Shown: positions 51,711 through 61,473, counted from the first letter of the stretch. The stretch: 64,000 nt of DNA from Citromicrobium sp. JLT1363 (GCF_000186705.1 NZ_AEUE01000008.1:226123-290122), one strand, 5' to 3'. Numbers and translations are program-made. The notes: a model not told the origin generated them from the letters alone.

Positions 51711-53033
51711 CTATTCGCGGCCCACGCTGGTGTACCGGAAACCCGCCTCACGCATGTCGTCGGGCTTGTAGATGTTGCGCAGGTCCACCAGCACGGGCGC
51801 CTTGGCGAGCTGCTTGACACGGCCGAGGTCGAGTGCGCGGAACACGTCCCACTCGGTCACGATCACGACCGCGTCGGCGCCTTCGATGGCCGCATAGGGA
51901 TCGTCTTTCATCTCGACCTCGGGCATCAGCGGTGCGGCGATCTCCATGCCTTCGGGATCGAAGGCCGCGATCTCCACGCCAGCATCGGCCAGCGTCTGCG
52001 CCACCGCGATGGCGGGCGAATCGCGCATGTCGTCGGTATTGGGCTTGAAGGTGAGCCCCAGCATGGCGACCCGCTTGCCGCGCGCGGCATCGTGCCCGCC
52101 CAGCGCATCGACAACCTTGCGGCCCATCGCGCGCTTGCGGCTGTCGTTCACCTTGACCACGGCCTCGACGATCCGGGTCGGGCTGTCGTAATCCTCGGCG
52201 GTCTTGAGCAGCGCGAGCGTATCCTTGGGGAAGCACGACCCTCCATAGCCGGGGCCGGCGTGCAGGAACTTGGAGCCGATCCGGTTGTCCATCCCGATCC
52301 CGCGCGCGACATCCTGCACGTTCGCGCCGACCTTCTCGCACAGGTCCGCGATCTCGTTGATGAAGGTGATCTTGGTCGCAAGGAAGGCATTGGCGGCGTA
52401 CTTGATCAGCTCGCTGGTACGCCGACCGACAAACAGGATCGGCGATTCGTTGAGGAACAGCGGGCGATAGACTTCGCGCATCACCTCGCGCCCGAAATCG
52501 TCCTCGGCCCCGATCACGATCCGGTCGGGCCGCTTGAAATCGCCGATGGCCGCGCCTTCGCGCAGGAATTCGGGGTTCGAGACGACGGCCACCTTCAGCC
52601 CGCGCTCCTTGACGGCCGGGCTTTCGACCAGAATCCGCTCCACTTCGTCGCCGGTGCCAACGGGCACGGTCGACTTGGTTACGACCACCGCGTCGTTGGA
52701 CAGCGATTCGCCGATTTCGCGGGCCACGGCATGGACGAAGGAGAGGTCGGCGTGGCCATCGCCCCGGCGGCTGGGCGTGCCGACCGCGATAAAGATGGCC
52801 CCTGCATCCCTGATGCCCTCCGCCAGATCGGTCGTGAAGGACAGGCGCCCGGCGCGCGCATTGGTTTCCACCAGCGCATCGAGGCCGGGCTCGTAGATCG
52901 GCATGATCCCCTCGCGCAGCCGCTCGACCTTGGATGCATCCTTGTCGATGCACACCACGTCATGGCCGAAATCGGCGAAGCAGGCACCGGAAACGAGGCC
53001 GACATAGCCCGAGCCGACCATTGCGATTTTCAT
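51711..53033 (-). CDS. ugd: UDP-glucose 6-dehydrogenase
   Basis: This 440-residue enzyme oxidises UDP-glucose to UDP-glucuronate, a precursor for acidic exopolysaccharide. It has the N-terminal NAD site GSGYVGLVSG, STVPVGTG, the central helix with NPEFLREG, and the catalytic C267 in GYGGSCFPKD. The C-terminal Rossmann domain contains LGLTFKPNTDDMRDSP. The product could feed the EPS locus at 6-17 kb, though it is 35 kb away. The PPP phosphatase gene lies 30 bp upstream on the same strand and may be co-transcribed. Confidence 0.95.
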   Translation of the reverse strand: MKIAMVGSGYVGLVSGACFADFGHDVVCIDKDASKVERLREGIMPIYEPGLDALVETNARAGRLSFTTDLAEGIRDAGAIFIAVGTPSRRGDGHADLSFVHAVAREIGESLSNDAVVVTKSTVPVGTGDEVERILVESPAVKERGLKVAVVSNPEFLREGAAIGDFKRPDRIVIGAEDDFGREVMREVYRPLFLNESPILFVGRRTSELIKYAANAFLATKITFINEIADLCEKVGANVQDVARGIGMDNRIGSKFLHAGPGYGGSCFPKDTLALLKTAEDYDSPTRIVEAVVKVNDSRKRAMGRKVVDALGGHDAARGKRVAMLGLTFKPNTDDMRDSPAIAVAQTLADAGVEIAAFDPEGMEIAAPLMPEVEMKDDPYAAIEGADAVVIVTEWDVFRALDLGRVKQLAKAPVLVDLRNIYKPDDMREAGFRYTSVGRE

Positions 53034-53063
53034 GCCAAGTTCCCTTTCACCGGGCGTCGACGC

Positions 53064-53879
53064 CTACGCGACTTCGGCCCATTTCTCGATTTCGATAGCG
53101 CCGCCATCCTTGCCGGATCGGTCGCACGCCTGAATGTAGCGCCGGGTCTCACCCTCCAGCACCAGCGCCGTCAAGCGCCCGTAGCGAAAAGCGCCGGTAT
53201 CGATGCCGATCCGGTTGGCCCGCTGATCCACCTCTTCGAAGATGGTGTGGCCGTGAACGATCACCTTCTCGAACGGTGCGTCGTGGCCCAGGAAGCGTTC
53301 GCGGATCCATAGAAGATCCTGCCTCGCCTGATCGTGGAGCGCGCGCGTCGGTTCGATCCCGGCATGGGCGAAGGCATAATCGCCCGCTACGATGATCTCT
53401 TCGAAGCTGCGCAGAAACTCGCGATCCTCTTCGGGAACAAGGCTGTGCAGCCGTTCCTGCAGTTCGTCGAGCTCCAGCTTGCTGTATTCCGACTTGGCGA
53501 TCGGGTAGCTGAGAATTGTCTCCCGCCCCCCGTGCTTGAGGAAGTGCCTGAGCACGTTTCGATCCTCGAAGCTGTCGAGAAACATCTCCTCGTGGTTGCC
53601 GGCCAGATAGCGCACCTTGCGGCGGGTGCCCCATTCGCGGGCCTTCGCGATTACCTGCGCGCTGCCCGGGCCCCGGTCTACCAGGTCGCCCAGCAGGATG
53701 GCTGTGGTATCGGCCGGTCCGGCCTGTGCATCGTCCGCCTCGATCGCATCGATCAGGGCATCGAACAGGCGGTCGCACCCGTGAATGTCGCCGATCGCGT
53801 AAAAGCGCGTGCCCGCAGGGGTCGAGGGGCGCGGGCCTTCGGGCGCGTTGCGGAAAAGGTTGCGAAGGGGCTTGAGCAT
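53064..53879 (-). CDS. PPP-family metallophosphatase (serine/threonine phosphatase-like)
   Basis: This 271-residue enzyme has the three PPP metal motifs in order: GDIHG (near 30), GDLVDRG (near 65) and GNHEE (near 95). Later histidines are in AFAHAG and VHGHT. Bacterial relatives dephosphorylate protein or act as ApaH-like nucleotide phosphatases; length and spacing fit the PrpA/phage lambda phosphatase group. The neighbour ugd makes sugar-nucleotide chemistry or its regulation a possible context, without proof. Confidence 0.87.
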   Translation of the reverse strand: MLKPLRNLFRNAPEGPRPSTPAGTRFYAIGDIHGCDRLFDALIDAIEADDAQAGPADTTAILLGDLVDRGPGSAQVIAKAREWGTRRKVRYLAGNHEEMFLDSFEDRNVLRHFLKHGGRETILSYPIAKSEYSKLELDELQERLHSLVPEEDREFLRSFEEIIVAGDYAFAHAGIEPTRALHDQARQDLLWIRERFLGHDAPFEKVIVHGHTIFEEVDQRANRIGIDTGAFRYGRLTALVLEGETRRYIQACDRSGKDGGAIEIEKWAEVA

Positions 53880-53979
53880 CTGCAGCTGTCGGAAGCGGAT
53901 CGGTGCGGATCAGACGACTCCCGTCCGCACCTGCACGGCGCCAGATAAGGGCAACCGTGCAGGACCGCAAGCGGGGCGG

Positions 53980-55209
53980 TCAGGGCGTGGCCTGCCGCGC
54001 TTCGTCGTACTTTTCCGAGTCTTCGGGATGCGTGGTGGTGAGCCGCAGCACCACATACCCGATAATCGCGGACAGGATCGAGCCCAGCAGGATGCCGATC
54101 TTCGCCTCTTCGACGAACAGGCGATTGCCGGCAAAGGCGAGTTCGCTGATGAACAGTGACATGGTGAAGCCGATCCCGGTCAGGATCGTGACGCCCCAGA
54201 TTTCCATCCAGTTTGCGCGGTCCGGCTTCTTCGCGATGCCCAGCTTCACTGCCAGGGCCACGATGGTGAAGATGCCGAGCTGCTTGCCCAGGAACAGGCC
54301 GGTCGCAATGGCGAAGGGCAGCGGAGCGAACAATTGTTCGGTGGTCATGTCGAGCACGTTCACGCCGGCGTTGGCGAAACCGAAGATCGGCACGACGAGA
54401 TAGGCGCTCCACGGTGCGAGGCCATGCTCTGCCTTTTCGAGCATGGAGTGCCCGTCACCCTTGCGCATCGGGATCGTCAGCGCGGCGAGCACGCCTGCAA
54501 TGGTTGCATGCACGCCCGAGAACAGCACGGCGAACCACAATGCGATGGCCACCAGCACGAAGGGCCAGAACTGCTTTACGCCAAAGCGGTTCATGCCGAC
54601 CATCAGGGCGAAGATGCCCGTGGCGATGGCGAGCCACATCACGTCGAGATGTGCGGTGTAGAAGACTGCGATCACCAGCACCGCGCCGATATCGTCGACA
54701 ATCGCGACGGTCAGCAGAAACAGGCGCAGCGAGGAGGGCACGCGGCTTCCCAGGATGCCCAGCACACCCATGGCAAAGGCAATATCGGTCGCGGCGGGAA
54801 TCGCCCAGCCGCGGATCAGCTGCGTATCGCCGCCCGCGATGGCGACGTAGATCAGTGCAGGGACTGCCATCCCGGCGACCGCTGCCATGATCGGCAGGGT
54901 CCGCTTGTCCGCGCTGGAGAGCTGGCCCGCGATCAGTTCGCGCTTCACTTCGAGGCCTACCACGAAGAAGAACAGGACCATCAGCCCGTCGTTGATCCAC
55001 AGGTGCAACGTATTGAGGTAGAAGGTTTCCTTCGGCCACAAATAGTCGTTGAACAGGGCGTCGTAGTCTTCGGCCAGCGGCGAGTTCGCCACGACCAGCG
55101 CGGCCGCCGCTACCAGTATAAGGAGAACGCCAGCCGACGCATCGCTGACGAACAGCGCGCGCACGGGTGCGATGGCGCGGCGGAGGGGACTGCGGATCGG
55201 TTCAAGCAT
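53980..55209 (-). CDS. nhaA: Na+/H+ antiporter NhaA
   Basis: This is a 409-residue antiporter with 11-12 membrane helices. The ion-binding aspartate pair is in AIVDDIGAVLVIA, and PAATDIAFAMG forms the helix IV unwound segment. HATIAGVLAALTIP and GFTMSLFI are further family blocks. It expels sodium using the proton gradient. ATG 55209 gives the normal length; the same frame stays open far upstream by chance. It is divergent from the NfrB-like glycosyltransferase. Confidence 0.94.
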   Translation of the reverse strand: MLEPIRSPLRRAIAPVRALFVSDASAGVLLILVAAAALVVANSPLAEDYDALFNDYLWPKETFYLNTLHLWINDGLMVLFFFVVGLEVKRELIAGQLSSADKRTLPIMAAVAGMAVPALIYVAIAGGDTQLIRGWAIPAATDIAFAMGVLGILGSRVPSSLRLFLLTVAIVDDIGAVLVIAVFYTAHLDVMWLAIATGIFALMVGMNRFGVKQFWPFVLVAIALWFAVLFSGVHATIAGVLAALTIPMRKGDGHSMLEKAEHGLAPWSAYLVVPIFGFANAGVNVLDMTTEQLFAPLPFAIATGLFLGKQLGIFTIVALAVKLGIAKKPDRANWMEIWGVTILTGIGFTMSLFISELAFAGNRLFVEEAKIGILLGSILSAIIGYVVLRLTTTHPEDSEKYDEARQATP

Positions 55210-55296
55210 GGCAACCCTTTTTCTGAAACCTTCCCGCGTTGCAAGGCCCGGATGCGTTGGATAAACTGCAAACACGGCAAGGGGGACTTGGGCGAT

Positions 55297-56694
55297 ATGG
55301 ACGTGGCGGCACTTTCGCCGGTCGATTGGCTGGCGCTCATCCAGCACGAACTGCTCTTGTTTGCGAGCCTGTTTTTCATTCTCGGCACGCTCGACGAGCT
55401 GGCGATAGACGGGCTCTATGCGCTGGGTCGGGTGCGTGGTCGCCTGCGAACCGCCTCGATCCCGAGAGGCGAGGTGGAGGGCAGAGAGCTCGCCGGGCCG
55501 GTGGCGGTAATCGTCGCGGCCTGGCGTGAGGACGATGTCATCGGGGCCACGATGCGCCACCTGCTTGCTGCCTGGCCGCAGCAGGGCTTGCGGCTCTACG
55601 TCGGCTGTTACGCCAACGATCCCGCCACCATCGCCGCCGCGTCGCGGGCCGCCAGCGGGCATGCGCGGGCGCGGATCGTGATCCATGCCGATCACGGGCC
55701 GACCACCAAGGCGGACTGCATGAACCGGCTCTACCGCGCGATCGAGGAGGACGAGCAGCGAGAGGGCATCTCCTTTCGCATGGTCGTGATCCACGATGCC
55801 GAAGACATGGTCGATCCGGCGGCGCTGCCGCTGTTCGACGCAGGCCTGGCGCGTGCCGAACTGATGCAGCTGCCCGTCGTCCCCATGCCGCAGACGCGTT
55901 CGCGCTGGGTCGCGGGGCATTACCTCGACGAGTTCGCGGAATCCCATGCGAAGGCGATGGTCGTGCGCGACTGGCTGGGAACCGGCTTCCCGTCGGCCGG
56001 TGTGGGCTGTGCCATCGCACGCGGGCGGCTGGCCAAGCTGGACGCGCAGTCCATGGGCCAGGGGCCGTTCGATGCGGCAAGCCTGACCGAAGATTACGAG
56101 CTTGGCCTCAAGGTGGCGGAGGCCGGGGGCAAGACCGCCTTTCTGCGCGTTCGCGGTGACGATGGCGCCCTGGTGGCCACCCGTGCCTATTTCCCCCACC
56201 GTCTGGAATCGGCGATCCGCCAGAAGTCCCGCTGGGTGTGCGGCATCGCACTGCAGGGTTGGGACCGGCTGGGCTGGACCGGCAATCTGCTCGACGGGTG
56301 GATGCGGCTGCGCGACCGGCGCGGGCCCCTGGCGGCGCTGGTGCTGTTCACCGCCTACCTCCTGCTGATGATAAGCGGAGCGCTGATCGTGCTGCAGCAG
56401 CTTGGCCTGGCGAGGCCGGTGCCCCTCACGCCGCTCACCGAGACCCTGTTGATAGCCAATGCGTTCAGCCTTGCGTGGCGAGCGGCATGGCGCTGCGCCT
56501 TCACGGCACGCGAATACGGCATGGCAGAGGGCATCCGGGCGATCCTGCGCATCCCCTTGAGCAACATCATCGCCATCATGGCCGGTCGCCGTGCGGTCTC
56601 GCAATATGTCGCCAGTCTCCACGGGGGGAGGGTGCGCTGGGAGAAGACGGACCATCACGGCCATCCCTCCATCGGCCAGCGGGCGGTCGCGTGA
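55297..56694 (+). CDS. Membrane glycosyltransferase, NfrB-like (GT2)
   Basis: This 465-residue protein has one N-terminal membrane helix (about 17-40) and a GT2 domain (about 60-330). PVAVIVAAWRED marks the nucleotide site, IHDAEDMVDP the DXD motif and LTEDYELGLK the TED motif. RQKSRWVCGIALQGW resembles the Q/RxxRW motif of processive synthases. C-terminal membrane helices follow. It is close in layout to NfrB, the inner-membrane glycosyltransferase of the phage N4 receptor system. The next gene starts within its stop codon (GTGA), so the pair acts together. Confidence 0.85.
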   Translation: MDVAALSPVDWLALIQHELLLFASLFFILGTLDELAIDGLYALGRVRGRLRTASIPRGEVEGRELAGPVAVIVAAWREDDVIGATMRHLLAAWPQQGLRLYVGCYANDPATIAAASRAASGHARARIVIHADHGPTTKADCMNRLYRAIEEDEQREGISFRMVVIHDAEDMVDPAALPLFDAGLARAELMQLPVVPMPQTRSRWVAGHYLDEFAESHAKAMVVRDWLGTGFPSAGVGCAIARGRLAKLDAQSMGQGPFDAASLTEDYELGLKVAEAGGKTAFLRVRGDDGALVATRAYFPHRLESAIRQKSRWVCGIALQGWDRLGWTGNLLDGWMRLRDRRGPLAALVLFTAYLLLMISGALIVLQQLGLARPVPLTPLTETLLIANAFSLAWRAAWRCAFTAREYGMAEGIRAILRIPLSNIIAIMAGRRAVSQYVASLHGGRVRWEKTDHHGHPSIGQRAVA

Positions 56695-57911
56695 CCGCCC
56701 GCGTGCGCCCCGGCGGTCGTCCGCTGATTGCGGTGCTGGCCCTCCTGTCGGGGTGGATCGCGATCCGTGCGAGCGTGTGGGAACCGCCTTTTCCGCTGCC
56801 TGCAGCCGACGCGCTCTTCGCACAGGCCCAGGCCACTGGCGAAACCTCGTACCGAACCCGCGATGGCGCGCAGGCGAGGGCGAAAATGGGCGCCGGCCCG
56901 CTTCGCCCGCAGCGTCTGGAGCTACCCGCGATGGCTCTCGCCATGCGTCGGCCGCACATCGTCGGGGCGCGGGCAGGCGGCTTCCCGACCAGTGGGGCGG
57001 CATACGCCTATCCGGCCGGAATGCAGCTCGCGCGCCTGCGGCAATATGCCAGTCACCAGCTGCTTTTTGCAGCCGCGCTGTCCTCCCTGCCTACCTATGG
57101 CGCCATGCCGGAAGGCAGGCTGGCGAGGGACAGGAAGGGCAGGCCGGGCCGCGGGCAGCGTCCTGCGGCGCTCGGCTGGCAGGCCATTGGTCTGGCATTG
57201 CAGACGCCGCCGGGTACAGGACCGGTGAAGCCGGCACGCAAGCCGGATCGCTGGGCCGTGGACGCATGGCTGCTGATCCGCGAAGGGTCGGGCCCAGGCC
57301 GTCTCGCCGGTACCGGTCCGGCAAGCTACGGGCAGGATCAGGCTGGCGCGGTTGTGCGCTATGCGCTGGCACCGGGTAGCGCTCTTCAGCCAAAGGCCTA
57401 CGCCAGGGCCAGCAAGGCACTGGTGCGCGGCGGCGAAACCGAGATCGCTGCGGGAGCCAGCATCGCGCTTGTGCAAGACCCTCCCCTGACGATCCATGGC
57501 GAAGCCCGGCTGACCGACCGGCCTGGCGTCGCGGGCGACCGGACTGAACTGCGCCCTGCCGTCTTCGTGGTGACCGGATTTCCGCGCAAAGAGCTTGCAG
57601 GCGGGCTGGAAGCCGACGCCTACGTGCAGGCAGGCTATGTCGGAGGCGATTTCGAAACCGGCTTCGTCGACGGCAAGGCCAGCCTCGAAGCGCCCGTGCT
57701 GCGCTCGGACGCCGGAAACGTGACGCTCGGCGCGGGCGTATGGGGCGGCGCCCAGCGCGATGTCTCGCGGCTGGATGTCGGGCCGACGGCAAGCGCCACC
57801 GTGGCGACCGGAAAGGCGACGCTGCGCGCCTCGGTCGGCTACCGTTTCCGCATTGCGGGAGACGCCAATCCCGGCGACGGGCCTGCGCTAACGCTGGCCG
57901 CTTCATTCTAG
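56691..57911 (+). CDS. Beta-rich exported partner of the NfrB-like glycosyltransferase
   Basis: This 406-residue protein is made from GTG 56691, overlapping the previous stop by 4 bp. A signal or anchor helix (about 10-25) is followed by a Pro/Arg-rich region. The second half has alternating hydrophobic beta strands (about 195-406) that end in Phe (LTLAASF), the usual last residue of outer-membrane barrels. Sequence and context suggest the counterpart of the NfrA C-terminal region, an outer-membrane export partner. No strict motif proves this. Confidence 0.7.
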   Translation: MTARVRPGGRPLIAVLALLSGWIAIRASVWEPPFPLPAADALFAQAQATGETSYRTRDGAQARAKMGAGPLRPQRLELPAMALAMRRPHIVGARAGGFPTSGAAYAYPAGMQLARLRQYASHQLLFAAALSSLPTYGAMPEGRLARDRKGRPGRGQRPAALGWQAIGLALQTPPGTGPVKPARKPDRWAVDAWLLIREGSGPGRLAGTGPASYGQDQAGAVVRYALAPGSALQPKAYARASKALVRGGETEIAAGASIALVQDPPLTIHGEARLTDRPGVAGDRTELRPAVFVVTGFPRKELAGGLEADAYVQAGYVGGDFETGFVDGKASLEAPVLRSDAGNVTLGAGVWGGAQRDVSRLDVGPTASATVATGKATLRASVGYRFRIAGDANPGDGPALTLAASF

Positions 57912-57975
57912 GGTTCATATCTGGTCTAAGCGCGCTTTATTCGCGGGGCCGAAAGGATTACGGCTCTGGCCGCCC

Positions 57976-58890
57976 ATGGATGTCTACCTCCCCATAGCCA
58001 ACCTGTCCGTCAACGGACTGGTGATCGTCGCGCTCGGCGCGCTGACGGGCATCTTGTCGGGACTGTTCGGCGTCGGCGGCGGGTTTCTCACCACGCCGCT
58101 GCTGATCTTCTACGGCATTCCGCCCACCGTCGCCGCCGCCTCCGCCGCTACGCAGGTGACGGGGGCCAGCGTTTCGGGCGTGCTCGCGCATAACCGCCGT
58201 GGCGGCGTCGATTACCGGATGGGCGGCGTGCTGGTGGTCGGCGGGATATTCGGCGCGCTGATCGGGGCCCTGCTGTTCCGCTTCTTCCAGGCGATCGGCC
58301 AGATCGATGTCGTCATCAGCATCCTGTATGTCTTTATGCTCGGTTCGATCGGATCGCTGATGATGCGAGAGGCGCTGTCCGCGCTCAATATCCGCCAGTC
58401 CAAGGGCCTCAAGCGTGCCGCAAAACGGCGCCACCATCCGCTGGTCGCCGGTCTGCCCTATCGTTGGCGGTTCTACGCCTCGGGCCTCTACATCTCGCCG
58501 CTCGCGCCGCTGATCCTGGGCACGGGCGTCGGCATCCTGACCATGCTGATGGGGGTGGGCGGCGGCTTCATGCTGGTGCCCGCGATGCTCTATATCCTGG
58601 GGATGAGCGGCAAGGTCGTCGTCGGCACATCGCTGTTCAACATCCTGTTCGTGACCATGGCGACCACGATGACCCATGCGCTGACGACCAAGGCGGTGGA
58701 CCTCGTGCTGGCGGGCCTGCTGCTGGTGGGCTCCGTGCTGGGTGCCCAGTTCGGCACGCGCATTGCGCTGAAGCTGAAGCCCGACTGGCTGCGCCTTGCG
58801 CTGGCCACGATCGTCCTTCTGGTGGCGCTGCGCATGCTGTTCGGCCTGAGCATCCAGCCCGACGAGGTCTATTCGGTGGTCAACCTGTGA
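57976..58890 (+). CDS. TauE/SafE-family membrane transporter
   Basis: This 304-residue protein has about eight membrane helices in two repeats, each with the family motif: GLFGVGGGFLTTPLL in the first half and MLMGVGGGFMLVPAM in the second. TauE/SafE proteins move sulphite, sulphonates or other organic anions. The gene overlaps the next by 4 bp (GTGA). That TauE plus TIGR02186 pairing recurs in alphaproteobacteria and suggests a joint role in sulphur anion export. Confidence 0.88.
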   Translation: MDVYLPIANLSVNGLVIVALGALTGILSGLFGVGGGFLTTPLLIFYGIPPTVAAASAATQVTGASVSGVLAHNRRGGVDYRMGGVLVVGGIFGALIGALLFRFFQAIGQIDVVISILYVFMLGSIGSLMMREALSALNIRQSKGLKRAAKRRHHPLVAGLPYRWRFYASGLYISPLAPLILGTGVGILTMLMGVGGGFMLVPAMLYILGMSGKVVVGTSLFNILFVTMATTMTHALTTKAVDLVLAGLLLVGSVLGAQFGTRIALKLKPDWLRLALATIVLLVALRMLFGLSIQPDEVYSVVNL

Positions 58891-59657
58891 TCGGCGCGCG
58901 GCCCCTTCGCGCCGCGTTTGCGCTGCTGTGCCTGCTGGCACTGCCCGCTCAGACCGGAGGCGATCCGGTTCTCGTGCCCGAGGTGTCACAGAAGGAAGTC
59001 CAGGTCCGCCAGGGCTTTACCGGTACCGAGCTGTTGCTGTTCGGTGCGGTGATCGATCCGGTCGGCGGGGACGAGGGCTTCGATGTCATCGTGGTCCTCA
59101 AGGGCCCGGCGCAGCCCATCCAGCTGCGCGAGAAGCGCCAGATCGGCGGGATCTGGATGAATGCGGAGAGCACCGCCTTCCGCTCTGCCCCCAGCTATTT
59201 CGCGGTCGCCTCCAGCCGCCCGATCGACCAGATCGTGGATGCGCGTACCGCAGCGATCTTCGAATTCGGGACCGAGTTCATCCAGCTCAGCCCGTCGGGT
59301 TCGATCGATCTCGAAGAACAGGCGCGCATGCGTGCCGGTCTGGTCGACCTGCGGGAGCGGCAGGGGCTCTATCGCACGATAGAGGATGGCGTGACCGTGC
59401 GCGAAGGCGTGCTCTACCAGGCGCGTATCGGGCTGCCGTCCAACGTGCAGACCGGCGCCTACACCGCAGAGACGTTCGCCGTGCGCGACGGCCGCGTGAT
59501 GGCTTCCGCCGTGGCCGAGGTATCGGTCCGCAAGGTCGGTTTCGAACGGTTCGTCGAGGTCTTTGCGGATCGCCAGCCGCTTCTCTACGGGCTCGTCGCG
59601 ATCTTCCTTTCGCTGCTGATGGGCTGGATGGCCGGGCGTATCTTCAATCGCTCCTGA
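58887..59657 (+). CDS. TIGR02186-family exported membrane-anchored protein
   Basis: The product is 256 residues. It has a signal peptide (about 1-22), a beta-rich periplasmic domain with LVPEVSQKEVQVRQGFTGTE and FDVIVVLKGP, and one C-terminal membrane helix (about 228-250). This is the TIGR02186 family, found mostly in alphaproteobacteria beside TauE/SafE genes; its function is unknown. It starts with GTG 58887, overlapping the TauE stop, so the two are translationally coupled. Confidence 0.8.
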   Translation: MIGARPLRAAFALLCLLALPAQTGGDPVLVPEVSQKEVQVRQGFTGTELLLFGAVIDPVGGDEGFDVIVVLKGPAQPIQLREKRQIGGIWMNAESTAFRSAPSYFAVASSRPIDQIVDARTAAIFEFGTEFIQLSPSGSIDLEEQARMRAGLVDLRERQGLYRTIEDGVTVREGVLYQARIGLPSNVQTGAYTAETFAVRDGRVMASAVAEVSVRKVGFERFVEVFADRQPLLYGLVAIFLSLLMGWMAGRIFNRS

Positions 59658-59775
59658 CGGTGTCGGCCGGCTGGGCGATTTTCCCCGCATTGACGCGAAC
59701 TTAACCCTCATTCGCATATCAACGCCGCCGGCTTTCGCATGCAGGGAGCCTACACGAGGGGCGTTGTTTTCAAGC

Positions 59776-61458
59776 ATGACGGACATTGCAGGTCACGATT
59801 TTCGCGCGACGGGCGAACCGGCCGACGCGGAAGAGGCGGAAGCGCCGGGCCAGGCACCCAATGGCACCCGGCCCATCGGCGTCGTGCTCGACGTGGCGGG
59901 TGCGGGCGCGACCATCGCGCTCGACAGCGAACGGCTCAACCAATGCGCAGGAGACGCAGATCCGGCGCTTGCCATTGCCGGGCAGGTCGGCAGCCCGGTC
60001 AAGATCCGCGCAGGCGACGACTGGCTGCTCGGCAATGTGCGCACGCAGCGGCAGGATCGCCGCGGCACGGGCGGGATCATCGCGGAGGTCGATTTCCTCG
60101 GCGAAGGGACGGAGGAGAAGCTGACAGGCCGCGTTCGCGGGTTTCGCCGCGGCGTTACGCGCTATCCCGTACCCGGTGGCATGGTCTTTGCCGCCAGCAC
60201 CAACGATCTGCGGCATGTCTACGCGGGCGACGGGCGCGCCTTCATCGAGGTCGGCACGGTCTTCCCGACCCGCGATATCCGCGCGGGGCTCTATATCGAC
60301 CAGCTGCTGGGCAAGCACTTCGCGCTGCTCGGCTCGACCGGCACGGGCAAGTCCACCACCACCGCCCTGATGCTCCACCGCATCTGCGAAGCTTCGCCGC
60401 AGGGCCACGTCATCATGATCGACCCGCACGGCGAATATGCCAGTGCGTTCCGGACCAACGGCGCGATCCTGGATGTCGGCAACCTCAAGATGCCGTACTG
60501 GCTGATGAACTTCGAGGAGCATTGCGAAATCCTTCTCACCAGTCGGGGGGACGACCGGCAGGTGGACGCCGATATCCTCGCCAAGTGCCTGCTGGAGGCG
60601 CGATCGAAGAACCGAATGGCGGAAGGGCTCGGCAAGATCACGGTGGATTCTCCCGTGCCCTATCTCCTGTCCGACCTGTCGGCGGCGCTCAACCGCGAGA
60701 TGGGCGATCTCGACAAGGCGACGGGCAGCGCGCCCTACATGCGGATCAAGACCAAGCTGGACGAGGTGAAGTCCGATCCGCGCTACCAGTTCCTGTTCTC
60801 CGGCATGCTGGTGGGCGACACCATGGGCGAGTTTCTGGCCCGCATCCTGCGCCTGCCCACCGATGGCAAACCGATCTCCATCATCGACGTGTCCGGCGTG
60901 CCCTCAGACATCACAACCACGGTCGTCGCGGTGCTCAGCCGCCTGGTGTTCGACTACGCCAGCTGGGCGCGCGAGGAGCGCACCCGGCCGATCCTGCTGG
61001 TCTGCGAGGAAGCGCACCGATACGTGCCGAGCGAGAAGCACTTCGATGCCTCTGCTGTCGGCAAGGTGCTCAGCCGCATCGCCAAGGAAGGCCGCAAGTA
61101 CGGCGTGGCCCTGGGCCTCGTGACCCAGCGCCCGTCGGACCTTGCCGAGGGGGTGCTGTCGCAGTGCGGCACGATCATCTCCATGCGGCTCAACAACGAG
61201 CGCGACCAGGCCTTCGTGAGGGCCGCCATGCCCGAAGGGGCACGCGGCTTCCTCGATTCGATCCCCGCGCTGCGCAACCGCGAATGCATCATCTGCGGAG
61301 AAGGCGCCGCCGTGCCCATGCGCGTCACCTTCGATACGCTGGAGGAAGCCAAGCGCCCTGCATCCGAAGACCCGAGCTTCAGCGCGTTGTGGCGCGAGAC
61401 CGGGGGCGAGGAAGAGGCGCTGCAGCGGATCGTCCAGCGCTGGCGCAGCCACTCGTAG
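59776..61458 (+). CDS. HerA-like ATPase (DUF87)
   Basis: This 560-residue hexameric-ATPase-type protein has an N-terminal HAS-barrel-like region (about 30-155). Walker A is GSTGTGKSTTT near residue 190, MIDPHGEY follows, Walker B is LLVCEEAHRY near 415, and sensor LVTQRPS is near 450. These match HerA of archaea and bacteria, a DNA-translocating motor. No nurA-like nuclease gene lies next to it. The start is uncertain: TTG 59764 in the same frame is closer to GAGGGG. Confidence 0.85.
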   Translation: MTDIAGHDFRATGEPADAEEAEAPGQAPNGTRPIGVVLDVAGAGATIALDSERLNQCAGDADPALAIAGQVGSPVKIRAGDDWLLGNVRTQRQDRRGTGGIIAEVDFLGEGTEEKLTGRVRGFRRGVTRYPVPGGMVFAASTNDLRHVYAGDGRAFIEVGTVFPTRDIRAGLYIDQLLGKHFALLGSTGTGKSTTTALMLHRICEASPQGHVIMIDPHGEYASAFRTNGAILDVGNLKMPYWLMNFEEHCEILLTSRGDDRQVDADILAKCLLEARSKNRMAEGLGKITVDSPVPYLLSDLSAALNREMGDLDKATGSAPYMRIKTKLDEVKSDPRYQFLFSGMLVGDTMGEFLARILRLPTDGKPISIIDVSGVPSDITTTVVAVLSRLVFDYASWAREERTRPILLVCEEAHRYVPSEKHFDASAVGKVLSRIAKEGRKYGVALGLVTQRPSDLAEGVLSQCGTIISMRLNNERDQAFVRAAMPEGARGFLDSIPALRNRECIICGEGAAVPMRVTFDTLEEAKRPASEDPSFSALWRETGGEEEALQRIVQRWRSHS

Positions 61459-61473
61459 GTCTGTACCGAAAGC

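Noticed and set aside
54334..55296. N-terminal extension of the NfrB-like glycosyltransferase
   Set aside because: The extension is antisense to NhaA and His/Gln-rich. ATG 55297 has a good ribosome site and leads into the expected membrane helix.
53980..57003. A 1,007-codon minus-strand frame
   Set aside because: Only the part from 55209 down is NhaA. The upstream 600 codons are antisense to the NfrB-like gene and have the skewed composition of GC-rich shadow frames.
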